Source: Bigelowiella natans CCMP2755 (taxonomy: Eukaryota; Cercozoa; Chlorarachniophyceae). Taken from it: DNA of 50,000 nt. Positions within the stretch are counted from its first letter, which is position 1. Each line of letters begins with the position of its first letter. The notes below the pieces were generated by a model. The model was not told the DNA's origin, did not search any database, and was given only the letters and a program-made list of their open reading frames with translations. The stretch spans positions 1 through 50,000 of the forward strand of contig ADNK01000595.1 in assembly GCA_000320545.1 (NCBI GenBank), given 5' to 3'. Below are positions 35,373-46,826 of the stretch, one piece after another. Both the position numbers and the translations under genes were made by a program.

Positions 35373-35572
35373 ATCATACACACATAAACGCATGCAATAT
35401 CGCTCTCCTCCTCCTCTACCAATCGTATAGATCGAAAGGCGAGAGAGAAAAGCTTGCCCTTCGTGAGGGTCTAAATAGGCATTGTGCGCTGCACGAACGG
35501 CGACTAGCGGTCCTCATGGGACTTCATGAAAGGTCACTGTTCCCTTATGGGACTTCACCCTGTTGCGGGTGA
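26874..35572 (+). CDS. Leucine-rich-repeat (ribonuclease-inhibitor-like) protein, 33 exons
   Basis: Likely a protein-binding scaffold; no enzyme, NB-ARC/NACHT or membrane segment is seen. Exons: 26874-26887, 27063-27215, 27371-27462, 27544-27644, 27705-27779, 27982-28218, 28413-28456, 28684-28750, 28845-28961, 29114-29310, 29599-29645, 29824-29872, 30049-30186, 30280-30457, 30671-30757, 30940-30972, 31086-31193, 31239-31725, 32014-32138, 32244-32304, 32439-32491, 32755-32847, 33023-33051, 33142-33199, 33385-33439, 33733-33851, 34021-34105, 34258-34298, 34414-34491, 34722-34794, 34949-35041, 35150-35213, 35431-35572. Every phase joins, giving 1130 aa. LRRs run from about residue 55 to 350 (LTNLSLSSNSISADDA, VTFLDLSHNPLGDAG) and 720 to 1080 (LQSLDLS, LKRLHLSENPSLG, LRHLFLDCNAISVEGARFL, LESLSLSQTKLGDAGAQ). 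The two sets are split by a Lys/Gly/His/Ser-rich linker of about 300 aa. Most exons hold one LRR. The 14-nt first exon, exons 15-16 and the end of exon 6 (in-frame CA repeat) are least certain. Confidence 0.88.
28264..28387. repeat. Four linked dinucleotide arrays in one LRR intron
   Basis: (GT)n at about 28268-28281, (AG)n to 28312, then (AC)n at 28333-28352 and (AT)n to 28385, all inside the intron 28219-28412. The GT and AC arrays are complementary and 50 nt apart. Confidence 0.92.
33450..33498. repeat. (AC)n-(AG)n composite in an LRR intron
   Basis: About 10 AC units followed by about 14 AG units in the intron 33440-33732. Confidence 0.92.
34541..34666. repeat. (CT)n-(AT)n-(GT)n composite in an LRR intron
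   Basis: (CT)n about 34542-34574, (AT)n to 34611, (GT)n 34643-34663, then (ATC)n at 34683-34703 just before the next acceptor. Confidence 0.92.
35240..35371. repeat. (GT)n-(AT)n-(GT)n composite in the last LRR intron
   Basis: (GT)n 35245-35272, three copies of TGTGTGCTTT, (AT)n 35309-35336, (GT)n 35337-35369, inside the intron 35214-35430. Confidence 0.92.
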
Positions 35573-36640
35573 TTTGTTGCCTGTAGGACGGGCTGATGGC
35601 AGGGGGGGAGGGGCGTGGTAGGTACAGCAAGAAGAAGGCGAGGTGTATCTAGAGTTCAAATGACTCTCTTCTCATCGATCCGATACCATTTTGGCTGTTT
35701 GTTGCTGACAGGGTCGGTGGCAAAAGTACCTTGTTCGGTTGCTTCAGAACAAGTCCTCTCTTTGAGAAGCACGTAGTAGGCACGCTGTTGACATTCATCA
35801 CGATTGAGTAATAGTACGACTAGCAATCGTTTCGTCAACAAGCGCTCTTGCGTCATGTCTCGTCATCTCGATATGATCAGCACAGCCTACGCAGAGTCGA
35901 AAAATCTATAGGCTTGCAGAAGCTGTTACGCATGCCTAGATATACACTAGCTAGCTTGCTCTCTTAAAGATGCAGACGAACTTATCATGGAAATGCAGCT
36001 AGATGCTGTGTAGCTATGCGCGTATAGCTAGATAGCTAGATAGCATCGCTAAATCGTGCAAGCTCAACCCTCTCTAACTCTGCCTCTGGAGGCATACTAG
36101 CACACATCTATCTAGTTAGCCACAGCGCGTGTGTGGCTCGGCTCTATAGTCGTCTTAGCTAGCTAGCTAGCTAGCTCTGGCGATGCATAGCCACGCCATG
36201 CTAGCGAGCGATCGGCGCATTCTAGCCATAACTGTGTCTGTAGTGCTGCTAGCTAGCTAGCTAACTGCGTTAGGGTCTAGGGGTGCACACATCTTAATCT
36301 ATAGAGGAATCTTAGCTACACTAGCACATCGTATTTTTTTTAACGTACAAAAACAATGTATAACAAAAATTGCTGAGGTCGAGAGTTCAATACCTAGTAG
36401 TCTACCAGTCTAGCAGTGCATCGTCTCTTACACGTTCCCAAGCATGCTAGGATGGCTAGCTCGCGCTAGCGCGGTGCATGTGCTCGCATCGCATTTTGCT
36501 GCATGTACCTTGTTACCTTGGCCGCGTTTCGTTCTTCAGATAGATAGTTGTGTGTGCATGTATAGCATGTTACATTTGTGCGCTAACGCGCGCGCGCACT
36601 CACACAGACACACACCATGCTAGCATGCGACAATATCTAA
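35573..36640. repeat. GCTAGC-rich convergent spacer (island 1)
   Basis: From about 35935 to 36630 the sequence is packed with CTAG, often as runs of TAGC (GCTAGCTAGCTAGCTAGC at about 36157-36174 and 36248-36262), with CATGCTAGCATGC and GCATGC. A hand count gives about two dozen CTAG in 700 bp, when about three are expected by chance. No ORF. The block sits between the 3' ends of the LRR and zinc-finger genes. Confidence 0.75.
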
Positions 36641-36806
36641 ATAAAGATGTGGCCGATAATCTTCTAAATATTTGACATTTGTTTCATAGTAAAGCGAGCA
36701 TTCAACAATTTTGTAGCTATTCGTAAGAGGGATGATACTCCCTGAGAAGGAGGAACTACACTGAGCAGCAAAAAATACCTCCGTAATTGCAAACACTTCT
36801 TAAAGT

Positions 36807-36849
<43 letters not shown>

Positions 36850-37568
36850 AACTGGTGCAATCAAGTAATGATGGCGCTAATGTAATGCTACTCGCTTCTA
36901 AAATTAATTAATACTACTCTAAGAAGAGAACAGAGTGTGTTCGTCTCTGCCCCGATGGGGGATAATCTATACTGAAAATATGGAGAAGTGGTGGTGGTGC
37001 TTGTAGCATAATAGTACTACTGTATGTGCGTAGTAACTGTGTGGAAGTAGGAATCTCTAACGAGCAACGCCACCCGGGGATTGCATTCATCCACGGGAAG
37101 GCGAACATCGGCGAAAGTACCTTTTCTTTTCTCATGATAAACCTTCGACAAAGTTAGGAGGAAAAAAAAACGACGCCGCAACTAGACGTTGCTATGGTAT
37201 ATCACCTACTCACACAGGATAGGGAGAGCGAACAGAGGGTGTAGGTTTCTACGATGATCACTCCAGGAGATCACCCTCTTTCTTTCTCGCCATAATATAC
37301 ACACACACTTACACACAAAAGGTAATATATACTTAATCTAATAAGGTTGATGATCAGAGCAAGGCGTTACTGCCTCATGTCCCTTCTCTCCATCCTCAAT
37401 ATTATCGTCAAAATTCGAACGATATTTTATAATTTCTGCCATAAATCGTCGACGATGATGAGCTGCTTTTCCCGAGGCCACTCCGCTGTTTTACTATCCG
37501 GTGATGTTTGAACATGCAGTGAGAGCTTCACTGCCGCGCCCGCCAGTATCATTCATTCATTCACTCAC
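36641..37568. other. Rest of the spacer downstream of the zinc-finger gene
   Basis: Contains (TA)n at 36812-36842 and otherwise plain sequence; likely includes the zinc-finger gene's 3' UTR (minus strand). No gene seen. Confidence 0.5.
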
Positions 37569-38198
37569 TCACTTCTGTGGAGGCAAGAGCTGGGTCATGA
37601 GCTGCCTGCGGTCGTCTGTTCGGAGTTGTTGTTGTTGCTGCTGCTGCTGCTGCTGTTGACTCCGCACCACTGCGGGCGTGGTTGCAGCAGCAGCATTAGT
37701 AGCTACTGCTGTTGCTGCCGCGGCCTCAAATTGCGCGAGAACAGCCTGGGAGGAACCGGAGGACGACGTTGTGGACGTAGTGGTGATGCTACTGCCCCCA
37801 CTGTTGTTCCCGCTGCTGCCGCTACGTCTGCTACTGGTGGCACTACTTACAACGCTGGCCACGTGCACTTTCTCCTTGTGGAGCTCCGAGATGTGCTTAA
37901 TGACCTGTTTGGGGTAGAAGAACCCACGGAGGCAGTAGCAGCATCGGTACGGCCGCTTTCCGGTGTGAAGTAGCTCGTGGCGCTTAATGTTGGTTCGGTC
38001 CGCAAACGACTTGTCGCACCCAGGGAACTTACACACGTACGGGCGTTTCCCCGTGTGCACGCGGACATGTCGTGTCAGGGTCGATTTCTCGGCGAAGCTC
38101 TTACCGCAATTGTACTAAAAGAGTAAGTAAAACATTGGGTTAGGTCAACGACATTTTGATGGTACTTGATTCAAAATTGTAGTGTAAGCGGAAGCTCG

Positions 38199-38265
<67 letters not shown>

Positions 38266-41200
38266 GCATATCAATTCAGCTCCGTACCGGACAAGCGAAG
38301 GGTCTCTCCCCGGTGTGCTTCTTCATGTGTCGCTTGAGCGAGAACCGCGTGCTGAATGCAACATTACACCCCTCAAAGGTGCAGGGGAAGCTCTTGGAGC
38401 TTTTCCCGCTTCCTCTAGAGGACCCACTCCCACTTTTCCGGTTGATCTTCACTGCAGGCACTGCTTGGATGGGAGCGCCGATGAGTCGAGCAGACGTCTG
38501 AGCCAACACAGGGACGACAGGAATTCGGGCAGGAGTAGCAGCGGTGAGGTGCTGGGCAGGGATGCTATGAGGGGGCGGGGCAGCACCATGGCCAAGATGG
38601 TGGAGTCCAGGAGGGAGGGAACCGGGGGGGGCTACTGCAGCAACCATGTGATGTGGGGGTCGTCTGATCGTAGTCGCCATCGTGGGTACCATGATATGCT
38701 GCTGCTGCTGCTGTTGTGGGGTTCTGCTGTGCATGGGAGAGGAGGTGGTAGTAGCGTACGGGACTGGCCCTGGCTGGCGGCCAGCAATCTGGGAGTGATG
38801 AGGGTGGTGCTGTTGTTGGGGGGGGGCAACGGGAGGTGGTGGCGCCTGTTGTTGCTGCTGCTGGGGATGATAAGGATGAATTGTGGGCCCATTGTGTATT
38901 TGTTGTTGATTTGCTGGGGAACCGCGAGGATAAATATTTGCTGGAGTGGCTAGGGCAGGATTGATGGAATTTCCCTGTGATGAGGTCGTAGTGCCAGTTG
39001 AGCTATCGCCTAAACTAATGCTTTGCTGCTGTTGCTGCTGCTGGTGATAAGGATGAGGATGCACACCCGATTCAAGGAAGTAGCGGCCATTCGGGTGAGA
39101 GATCATGCTGCCGTTGGTCATCGAGTAAGATGAAGGGTTTGATAAAGAGGAAGCGGATGTTGCGTAGTGTGCATTACTGCTGCTGCTGTTGCTACCCATC
39201 ATCATAGGTCGTTGCATTCCATGTTGCTGATGCTGCTGCTGCTGCTGGTGTTGCTGGATCATTACTTCGTGCTCCATCAGGGATTGATCAGGATGAATTG
39301 GCGGCTGCTGGTGCTGACGAGACTGAGCCAACAGGCTCTTGCTGCTCGCTACCCTTCTTCCTCCTGGTCCTACCATGTGAAGATGATGGTCGCTGCTGCC
39401 GATTTGTCGGGGCTGGAGTTGATGCAGTTGCTGCTGTCCTAGTTGCGCAGACGAATCATAGGACGATTGGTCCCTTCCAGTGGTTCTATTCGAAGTATCT
39501 GAGGTGGAATCTGAGGATGAAGAAGCGGAGGTCGTAGCAACGGGGAGCTGATTGAGGCGTTCCAAGTTATTGATCCCCCTACGTATGTGCTTTCCACGGA
39601 CGGGGGGCGTCATGCTAGACCGAATCTTCCTAGGGGGCACAAGGTGATTCCGTGGCAATTCGCCGCTGCTACCGCTACCGCTCTCTTCCGAGTCCATCAC
39701 TGAGGTGGAGGACGATGAATCACCTATCCGCCGGCGTTTCTGTGGTTGCGGGGTACGGGACTTCCGGTTCTCCTCCTTTTCCGCCTCTCGCTCCTTCTTA
39801 GTTTCATTGCGGTCAAATATTTCGGATGCATATGCGAGAGATAGAAGCAGGTCGCTATTGCGCTTGTCCTCGACATTTTTTTTCTTCTTCTTCTTCTTTG
39901 TCTTGGACGTACCGGCACTGCTGACAGCGCCTGTGGAGAAGCTTGTACTGCCACTGCGGTGTTTATTGTCTTCCGATCTTGCTCGTTTAGAACGAGACTT
40001 TCTTCGCCTTGATTTAGAGCTATTAGGATCCTCTTTCTCAATTTGGTCATGCTTCTCCCTTTTTGTACGACTATCTGACTTGGACTTTTTGCGCTTCCCA
40101 GAAGATCCCTGTGGGAATTCACCTCCTTCCCTCTGTTTTTCGTCATCAGCAGTACGAGCAGCACGACCCTTCTGGTTTGATCGTTGCTGTTTGATACCAT
40201 CTCTATCACTTATACTGTTACTACTGCTGCTACTGTTTGCGTTGTGATGGCTACGGCGGTCTACTTTAAAGGGTTGTTTCTGATGCCTATGAAATTGACC
40301 ATCAAGCTCCTGGTTGTTGCTGCGTTTTTGTGAGACTAAGCTAATACTAGCTGTTTCGTTAGTGATATGACGAGGAAGGGGGGGTGGAGGAGCCCCCTCA
40401 AAGCTTTGTTGAGGGACCGCTGCTCTTGCCTGGTCCCGAATATTCGACCCCAAGTATGCTTCGCCCTGTAGGTGCGATTTTGTCTCATAAGGTGCGGTCA
40501 ATTTCGATCTATCGGTGTCCTTGCCATAATAACCTTTTATACCAGAACCCTCATTGTGATAGATTCCCCTTCTGCCTGCTTCCATGAAGGGGGGAGCACC
40601 ATGAGGGGCGCTAACTTCCTCATAATAAGTATTCACCGCTTCGACCGGCCTGGATCTGTGATAGCCATTTCTCTGCGTAACTATTTGGTTGTCTTTGTGA
40701 ATAGGCCCTCCTTGGTAGTCATGCTGTGGACGATGATATCCGTTAACCTTGTATGGAGACTCAAGTTCACGTGCCTTAGAAATCGCTATATTACCTATCA
40801 CACAATCAAATTAACGAATCGATATGGGCTGGTGCACACGCACACCTACTTTGCTCCATATATGCATATGTACACACACACACACACAATATATAAATAT
40901 TTATATAATAGAAGGCGGGTTGTGCATGGATGTATGTGAAGTATCTACCCATGCTGCTTTGTTGCGGTCTCTGCATTTCTTTATTGTGGCCATTGTACAT
41001 AGGAGCCACAGCAGATGCCTCGCCACTTCCAATATAATACCGATAATTGTGTGGATCTCCAGGCGATCGTTTTTCCTTTGTTAGCATTGAGCCCAATACT
41101 GTTCTTTCATTAATGGGCAATCCTTGCATCACTGGACCATTTTGCCGAGGGTGAGGTCCTTTCTGAGACTCCCTAAAAGGTATTTCTCTGGCGGGATAGG

Positions 41201-41351
41201 CTGAGCGGGAAGCTCTAGCACCTTCTTTTTGCACTGATTGACTAGAGCCACGCTCCGAAATTGGTTGTTGAGAGCTGTCCCATTCACTGTAATGTTCGCC
41301 CCCGTTACCGCTCCTTCCCCTGCGCCTACCCCCATTCATTAGAGCAGCCAT
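37569..41351 (-). CDS. C2H2 zinc-finger protein with four fingers and a long Q/S/H-rich region, 3 exons
   Basis: Probably a nuclear DNA-binding regulator. Exons (minus): 41351-40949, 40794-38288, 38114-37569; phases join to 1151 aa. Residues 1-450 are basic and disordered with Lys/Arg clusters (KTKKKKKKKN, nuclear-targeting candidates). Residues 500-900 are Gln/His/Ser/Pro-rich with many short Q runs. Four fingers lie at about 945-1050: CTFEGC..H-x3-H, CPYNC (split by the exon 2/3 junction after CP), CKFPGC and CCYC with H-x4-H. Fingers 1-3 are joined by TGERPF, TGKRPY and TGKRPY linkers, the class that binds DNA in tandem. The arrangement resembles TFIIIA-like or YY1/Zap-like fingers, but no orthologue is claimed. 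The C-terminal tail is Ser/Thr/Ala/Gln-rich. Start chosen as the first ATG, MAALMNGGRRRG. Divergent from hslV. Confidence 0.92.
38203..38264. repeat. (CA)n-(TA)n in zinc-finger intron 2
   Basis: (AC)n 38204-38231 and (TA)n 38234-38262 inside the intron 38287-38115. Confidence 0.9.
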
Positions 41352-43231
41352 ACCGCCTGCGATGCAATCGTCTTTTTTGCAGTCTTATTTAGTCCTATTA
41401 TTGCAAATGTTAAGTATTTATAGCATTGATTTATTTTTGTCTTATAACGATGAAGAAAATGAGAGATATGTATTTATGATACTTACAATTCCATCTTTCT
41501 TTCGGCAAATGGATGGTGACAAACAAGTTTGCACAAATTATTCAAGTCGTACTAACATTTTTTTTTTAACCTTATGATTTTAGTTTCTTTGATTGTAATA
41601 ACCTAGTGAAAACAATCATTTGTTACATTAGACCTGTCATTTTTTTTATAAATTAATTGCCCGTGACGTAAAGAAACAGTACACAAAGGGATCATAGATT
41701 GGCACTCTACACAAAGTTCATCTGTTCCTCGTACGAGGGAAGGGGGGGGGACAGATCGTGGAGCCACCTTTTCAAAGTGTCCTGAGGTTTTGCGAGCGTT
41801 GTGGCCAGCTCCTCTCTCTTTAACTTTATCTCCTTTATTGCTGCTGTGAGAGAGATCACAAACAGCCCGTTTTACTGGTCAGAATAGCCGATCCACCAAT
41901 AATCAAGATTTTCATGGCAAATTAGAGTATTTATGATATTATGCTGATGTCGTAGGGTAAAAATGTACACTGTAATCCAGTCACATTCACTCAACTGTAA
42001 CTTCATAATTTTTAAGGGAATTTAAGGAATAATCATATGCCTCAGATTTGTCGAATCTACATGTACCAACAAAGATCGCTTATTGCATAATATTGCGAAT
42101 AAGAGACATACTTTGTTTGAAGGCGTATGCTAAAATTACACACTTTCCACCATGCATGCCTGAAATGAAACATCTGACACCGGTGTGAATGCGAATTTAT
42201 TCATTATTGCCGTGGTACTACAGTGATTTGGGAAACCTCGCTCCGTTGCATGGTGTATTTTGGGTGTATTAATGTCAAATTTGGACCGCATAGATTCTCT
42301 TAGTAGTGGCTCAGGATTTTGTACCCGGACATTCGGCCCATTTTACAGGAAAGACCCGTTTACTTGATTAGGTATGATGGTGCCACTGTGGCCTGTGAAA
42401 CAAATGATGTGAAAAGGGTACACTTCCTTCACATCGGATTTCCCAGCAGTTTTTATTATTTTCTTTGCTTTTAACCTAAGATGTCCTAGAAAAGCATCTT
42501 TTTATGGAGGACTTGCAAACTGTTGTGCATGAGAGTACCTGTAGATTTCCAGAAATTACCTCATACACGAGATCAAGCGGAGCATTAATCATCACAAAAT
42601 GGCCTTTCTATGAGCTCCGTAGCCATGCACATTGGCATGTTATTGACGGTGTATTCCCTGTAATCCCGTCGGAGATTTTTGGGCGAAAATCGGACAGTCT
42701 CTCATACGCAAGAAATCACATTCAACCTACACGAGCAGCTTTCTTGCAAATTGATTTGAAGAAAATGAAATATCGAACTGCGAAAGAAGACTACGTCTTC
42801 AAAAATGTGGGAATTTATTGGTCAAAGCTCAACATAATATTGCGCTCAAAAATTTCAGCGTCTGAATACTTCTCGGAATGCTCAGCTCCACCCGCAGGTC
42901 AACCACACAGGAGTCTGGGGTTGGTGTGCCAATGACGGGTGGGAGGTGGCCGCACTAGCGATCGTGAATTCATTCAGATTTAATTTGTAGGCTCTTTTCA
43001 CGCGTTCCTAAAGGGATCAAAGGTTGTGCTTGCTCAAGCTTGTCCTCGTCAAATCCGCCACTACGACACACGTGACACTCAACACATGCTATTGTTTTCA
43101 AACTTCCAATGCCAGGAAGTTGGGAAACTTTAGTACTTTGATTCATAATATCCAAAGAGATACATAATGCCTTCTGCTCTTATCAGCGCTGAAGAAAAGC
43201 GCTCCGGCGACTACATACTCCACCAGTCCGT
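41352..43231. other. Divergent intergenic region, AT-rich, with one weak ORF
   Basis: Between the zinc-finger and hslV starts; promoters expected. A plus ORF at 42504-42935 (143 aa, MEDLQTVVHESTC..) has balanced composition but no recognisable domain, and I cannot tell it from chance. An alternative first hslV exon may begin at 43169 (ATGCCTTCTGCT) with a GTACGT donor at 43254. Confidence 0.4.
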
Positions 43232-43429
43232 ATGGGCATGCGCTTTATGGGGGGTACGTTGAACATCGAATTAATAGGTAGGAATTGTTATTGGTATAAT
43301 TCTCTTACTTTTACGCTTCCTCCATCTAGACCTGGTGGTGACCAGAAATGGCGAGCAACTACGATATTAACGATCCGGAAGGATGGTGAAGTGGTGATAT
43401 CCATTTTTACGTTAGCGGCACGGGGGAAG

Positions 43430-43475
<46 letters not shown>

Positions 43476-43944
43476 TCCTTTCTGCATCCCTCACTTCTGG
43501 ACTCTCATTGAGGTTGTTGTTTATAATCCGTTAAAGTTTGTGGTTGGAGATGGCCAAGTGTCATTCGGTGATATGCGCCTGAAGCCAAATGCTAAGAAGG
43601 TGCGAGTCATTGATAGCGGACGAGTTATAACGGGATTTGCAGGTACATTTACGGTGTCGTTTCCTAGCATACCGTACTACAACACAGTGTACATGATCAT
43701 ACAAGGAGCTATGCTCTCTATATCTCTCTCTCTCTTTCTTTCCTTCTCTCTGTTGACGTTTGTGTCTGTGCGCGCGTGTGTGTGAGAGTGTGTGTGTACA
43801 GATGGGGATTTTGATGCTAATTTTAATGATCGATGATGATGTCAATAGGCGCCACTGCGGATTGCCTGACATTAATGGAGCGACTCGAGACACGCCTAGA
43901 GCAGCGCCCTGGTATAAACACGTGCACACACATACACACCACAT

Positions 43945-43990
<46 letters not shown>

Positions 43991-45589
43991 TCCTCCTTCT
44001 CTTCGATGATGATAACGTATCCGTTCCAATTTCCGAAGCATAGCTCTCAGAGTGGCTGCAATAAAATTGTTGGGGACAAAAGTATATCTCTATTCCGAGC
44101 CCTCTGAGAAGAGAAGGAGAGAAACGAACAGGGGATGGGGGGAAGAGAAGTGGTGAAAACATATGCATATTCTATGTTGTTCTTATTTTCCCCTCGGTGT
44201 CCTTCCGGACGATGACCCGGCAGTCAGCCTGTCACTTTACACCCACAACATTATATTTACATGTGTAAGCAACATAAATTGACGATAATTCGTCTCCTCT
44301 TCCAGGCCAATTGATGCGCGCGTGCGTAGAGATGGCGAAGGGGTGGCGCACGGATAAATACCTACGACATCTCTCGGTCCCCCCCCTCCTACCCCCCCAC
44401 TCTCCTCTTTCTTCTCCTTTCTAAATTTCATCCCCCACCGTTTCGGATTTCCCGGGCGTGATATCGTTGCGTTTTCGGGTGAATTGCGGTGGGAAAGTAA
44501 CGAATCGGTTTATTTGGGCGCGAGTTGTCGAGTTCTCTACGACCTCGTGCTTGAACGCCGGTGCGATATCAAACAAGATGGATCTGATGATAAATGGTCA
44601 TTGGTGGTTGCTGCTTGACACATCTCCCACTCGCAACCTCCCCCCCCCCCCCCCCCCCCAATTTCCCGGTTGTTTCTCCCCTCTCTCCAACAATGTCCCC
44701 ACCACCACTAGCACGTTGCTTACGATTTATCGTCACATCATCATCATCTTTAATAGGCGATGCTGGTGGTCGTCGATAAGGATGTGTCTTTGACCCTCAC
44801 GGGTAACGGTGATGTAGTGGAACCTCACGACGGCGTTATAGGTGAGGATGATCATGATAATTATGATAATGACGATAGTGGTGGTGGGTGGTGGGTGGTG
44901 CGGAGCGTTGCGGGAATTCCTCGACTTATCCTTATCCCCTCACCTCATTTTCACTGCTGCTTCCTCCCCCCCCCCCCCTCTTCTTTCTTTCCCCTTATCT
45001 CAGGTATTGGGTCTGGCGGCCCTTACGCAGTGGCAGCAGCAAGAGCCCTTATGGACACGGATCTGTCCGCGGTAGTAGAAATAGCGGGGAAGTAGAATTT
45101 AATGGGGAGTGGGGAGAAGAAGAGGAAGAAGGAGAAGAAGAAGAGAGAGGAGGCTAGGAAGGATGGATTGATTGGGTGATGATGGCTCATCTTCCCAATA
45201 TGAGAAAAACAGTCAATTTCATGCTATCGCTCGTTTGCGTTTGCTCCTCTTGTTCACCCCTTGTCTCCTCCCGTTATTCCTCCTCATCGATGCCCTGTTG
45301 TACTTGCTACTCTTCCACACGACGTAGAAAGAGGTAGCAGTGAAGGCCATGACCATTGCCGCGGATATGTGCGTCTACACGAACCACGAGTTCGTGATCG
45401 AAGGGGTGGGTTTGCTTTACGCCTGTATACTTGTGTGTTTTGTGTGTGCGTGTTTTGTGTGTGTGTGGGAGGGGAGGGGGGTCTATTATGGGCGAGTATG
45501 ATGATCACATGATGACCTCTTGCGTTTTTTTTCAATTCTTACTTTCCCCCGGTTTAAATTCGATGACGGACACACAGCTGTGCGCCTCC

Positions 45590-45628
<39 letters not shown>

Positions 45629-45744
45629 CACGCACGCACGCACACGCACGCACACGCACACACACACACTTACTTCACGACCCCTTACCGCAGTTCACGA
45701 AGGAGGACATCGAGCAGGGGAGCAAAGGGGCGGAGAGTAAGTAA
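43232..45744 (+). CDS. hslV: HslV, proteasome-like threonine protease subunit of the HslUV complex, mitochondrial type, 8 exons
   Basis: Forms double hexamers that degrade proteins unfolded by the HslU ATPase. Exons: 43232-43393, 43537-43642, 43849-43911, 44306-44376, 44757-44841, 45004-45071, 45328-45405, 45694-45744; phases join to 227 aa. An N-terminal extension of 42 residues precedes [11 protein letters not shown]. After its removal Thr43 would be the catalytic N-terminal nucleophile. Conserved parts follow: [20 protein letters not shown] (catalytic Lys in NAKK), [79 protein letters not shown] and [15 protein letters not shown]. All key residues are intact. The extension is the likely mitochondrial presequence, though not strongly amphipathic; a spliced start at 43169 is the alternative. 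HslU is not in the window. Introns carry (GA)n, (CA)n and poly-C tracts. Confidence 0.93.
43432..43472. repeat. (GA)n in hslV intron 1
   Basis: About 19 GA units. The intron is 43394-43536. Confidence 0.9.
45590..45671. repeat. (CA)n and CACGCA array before the last hslV exon
   Basis: About 18 CA units, then CACGCA variants and more CA, ending about 25 nt before the last acceptor. Confidence 0.9.
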
Positions 45745-46531
45745 GTAGTGATGATACCTGGGGGGCCTGTGTCGGGTAGTAAGATTGCAACTCCTCGAAT
45801 GGATAACTCTACTTGTATGCATGCATGCAGCCTCACAGAGTGGAACATATGCTGCTAACAAGCTTGGAGTGTACACCATCTGCCGTACAAATAGCTGCTG
45901 GCATGGTTGTCCGTTCTTGTTGATAGGCTCGTTATTGCGCCCTGCTATCGTATCGCTAGCTAGCTACTTGCCGCTTGATGATGGTGCCCCTAGCTAGCTT
46001 GCAGTGATGACACCTTGATGTGGAGAATACGTGTACCGTGTACACGGTTACATGCTAGCATGCTATACATGGCACTCGCTTGCATACGAATTTGCTGCTG
46101 GCACCCGCTAGCCCGCACGCACACACACACACACACACACACACCACCTAGACACTCCTGCCAACTCGGATGGCAGCAGCGTCGGGCTATGAACGCGCCT
46201 ATACATGCACTAGCTAGCTAGCTAGTCGGCAAGCTAGCAAGGCACGTACAGGCTGTGTGCCAAGCAGCGACGCACAGCTAGACAGGCAATTATTAGCAAC
46301 ACTACAGCGTTGTTAGCATTCTAGCATTGCTAGATCGCACAATAACAGTGATGCATTCATGCATGATGGCATCAATATCTTTCACTCATTTGCATGCAAT
46401 TGCGACGACGCTTGTCTATCTTCAGGCAAAGTAGCACACATTTCCGCGACCCGCGCTAGCTATAGCGCGCAGTATGTGCATATGCTTCGTTGTGCTATTG
46501 GCCGATTTATTGAGCTGCATCGCATCTTGTT
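45745..46531. repeat. GCTAGC-rich convergent spacer (island 2)
   Basis: Between hslV (plus) and the Sel1-repeat gene (minus). Contains ATGCATGCATGC, GCTAGCTAGC (45956, 45991), CATGCTAGCATGC, GTACCGTGTACACGGTTAC and CTAGCTAGCTAGCTAG (46210-46225). About 16 CTAG by hand count in about 790 bp. A (CA)n lies at 46118-46144. No supported ORF. Confidence 0.7.
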
Positions 46532-46763
46532 TCAGGTCGCTGGAGTTGAAGACCTCAGATCCCTAGCACAAAAGTACACATCACACGGTAAGAATCGTCA
46601 CCATGCGCATGCTCGCATGCAATTGGCTTCGTCTCGAGTGTTGTTGTCTGCTTACGTCAATCTCCATTGGGCTTGTTCATTTCCATTCTCCGCCGCCCGC
46701 TCATACCAGGCAATGGCTTCCTTTATATTCTGGAATTGCCACCGAAGAATATGGAAAATATTA

Positions 46764-46826
<63 letters not shown>

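Noticed and set aside
39705-40247. 180-aa plus-strand ORF
   Set aside because: Antisense to the zinc-finger gene's Lys/Ser-rich region, giving Leu/Phe/Ser runs; no domain.
45431-45748. ORFs encoding His-Thr runs
   Set aside because: Translated (CA)n microsatellites; only the last 17 codons (45694-45744) are real, as the final hslV exon.
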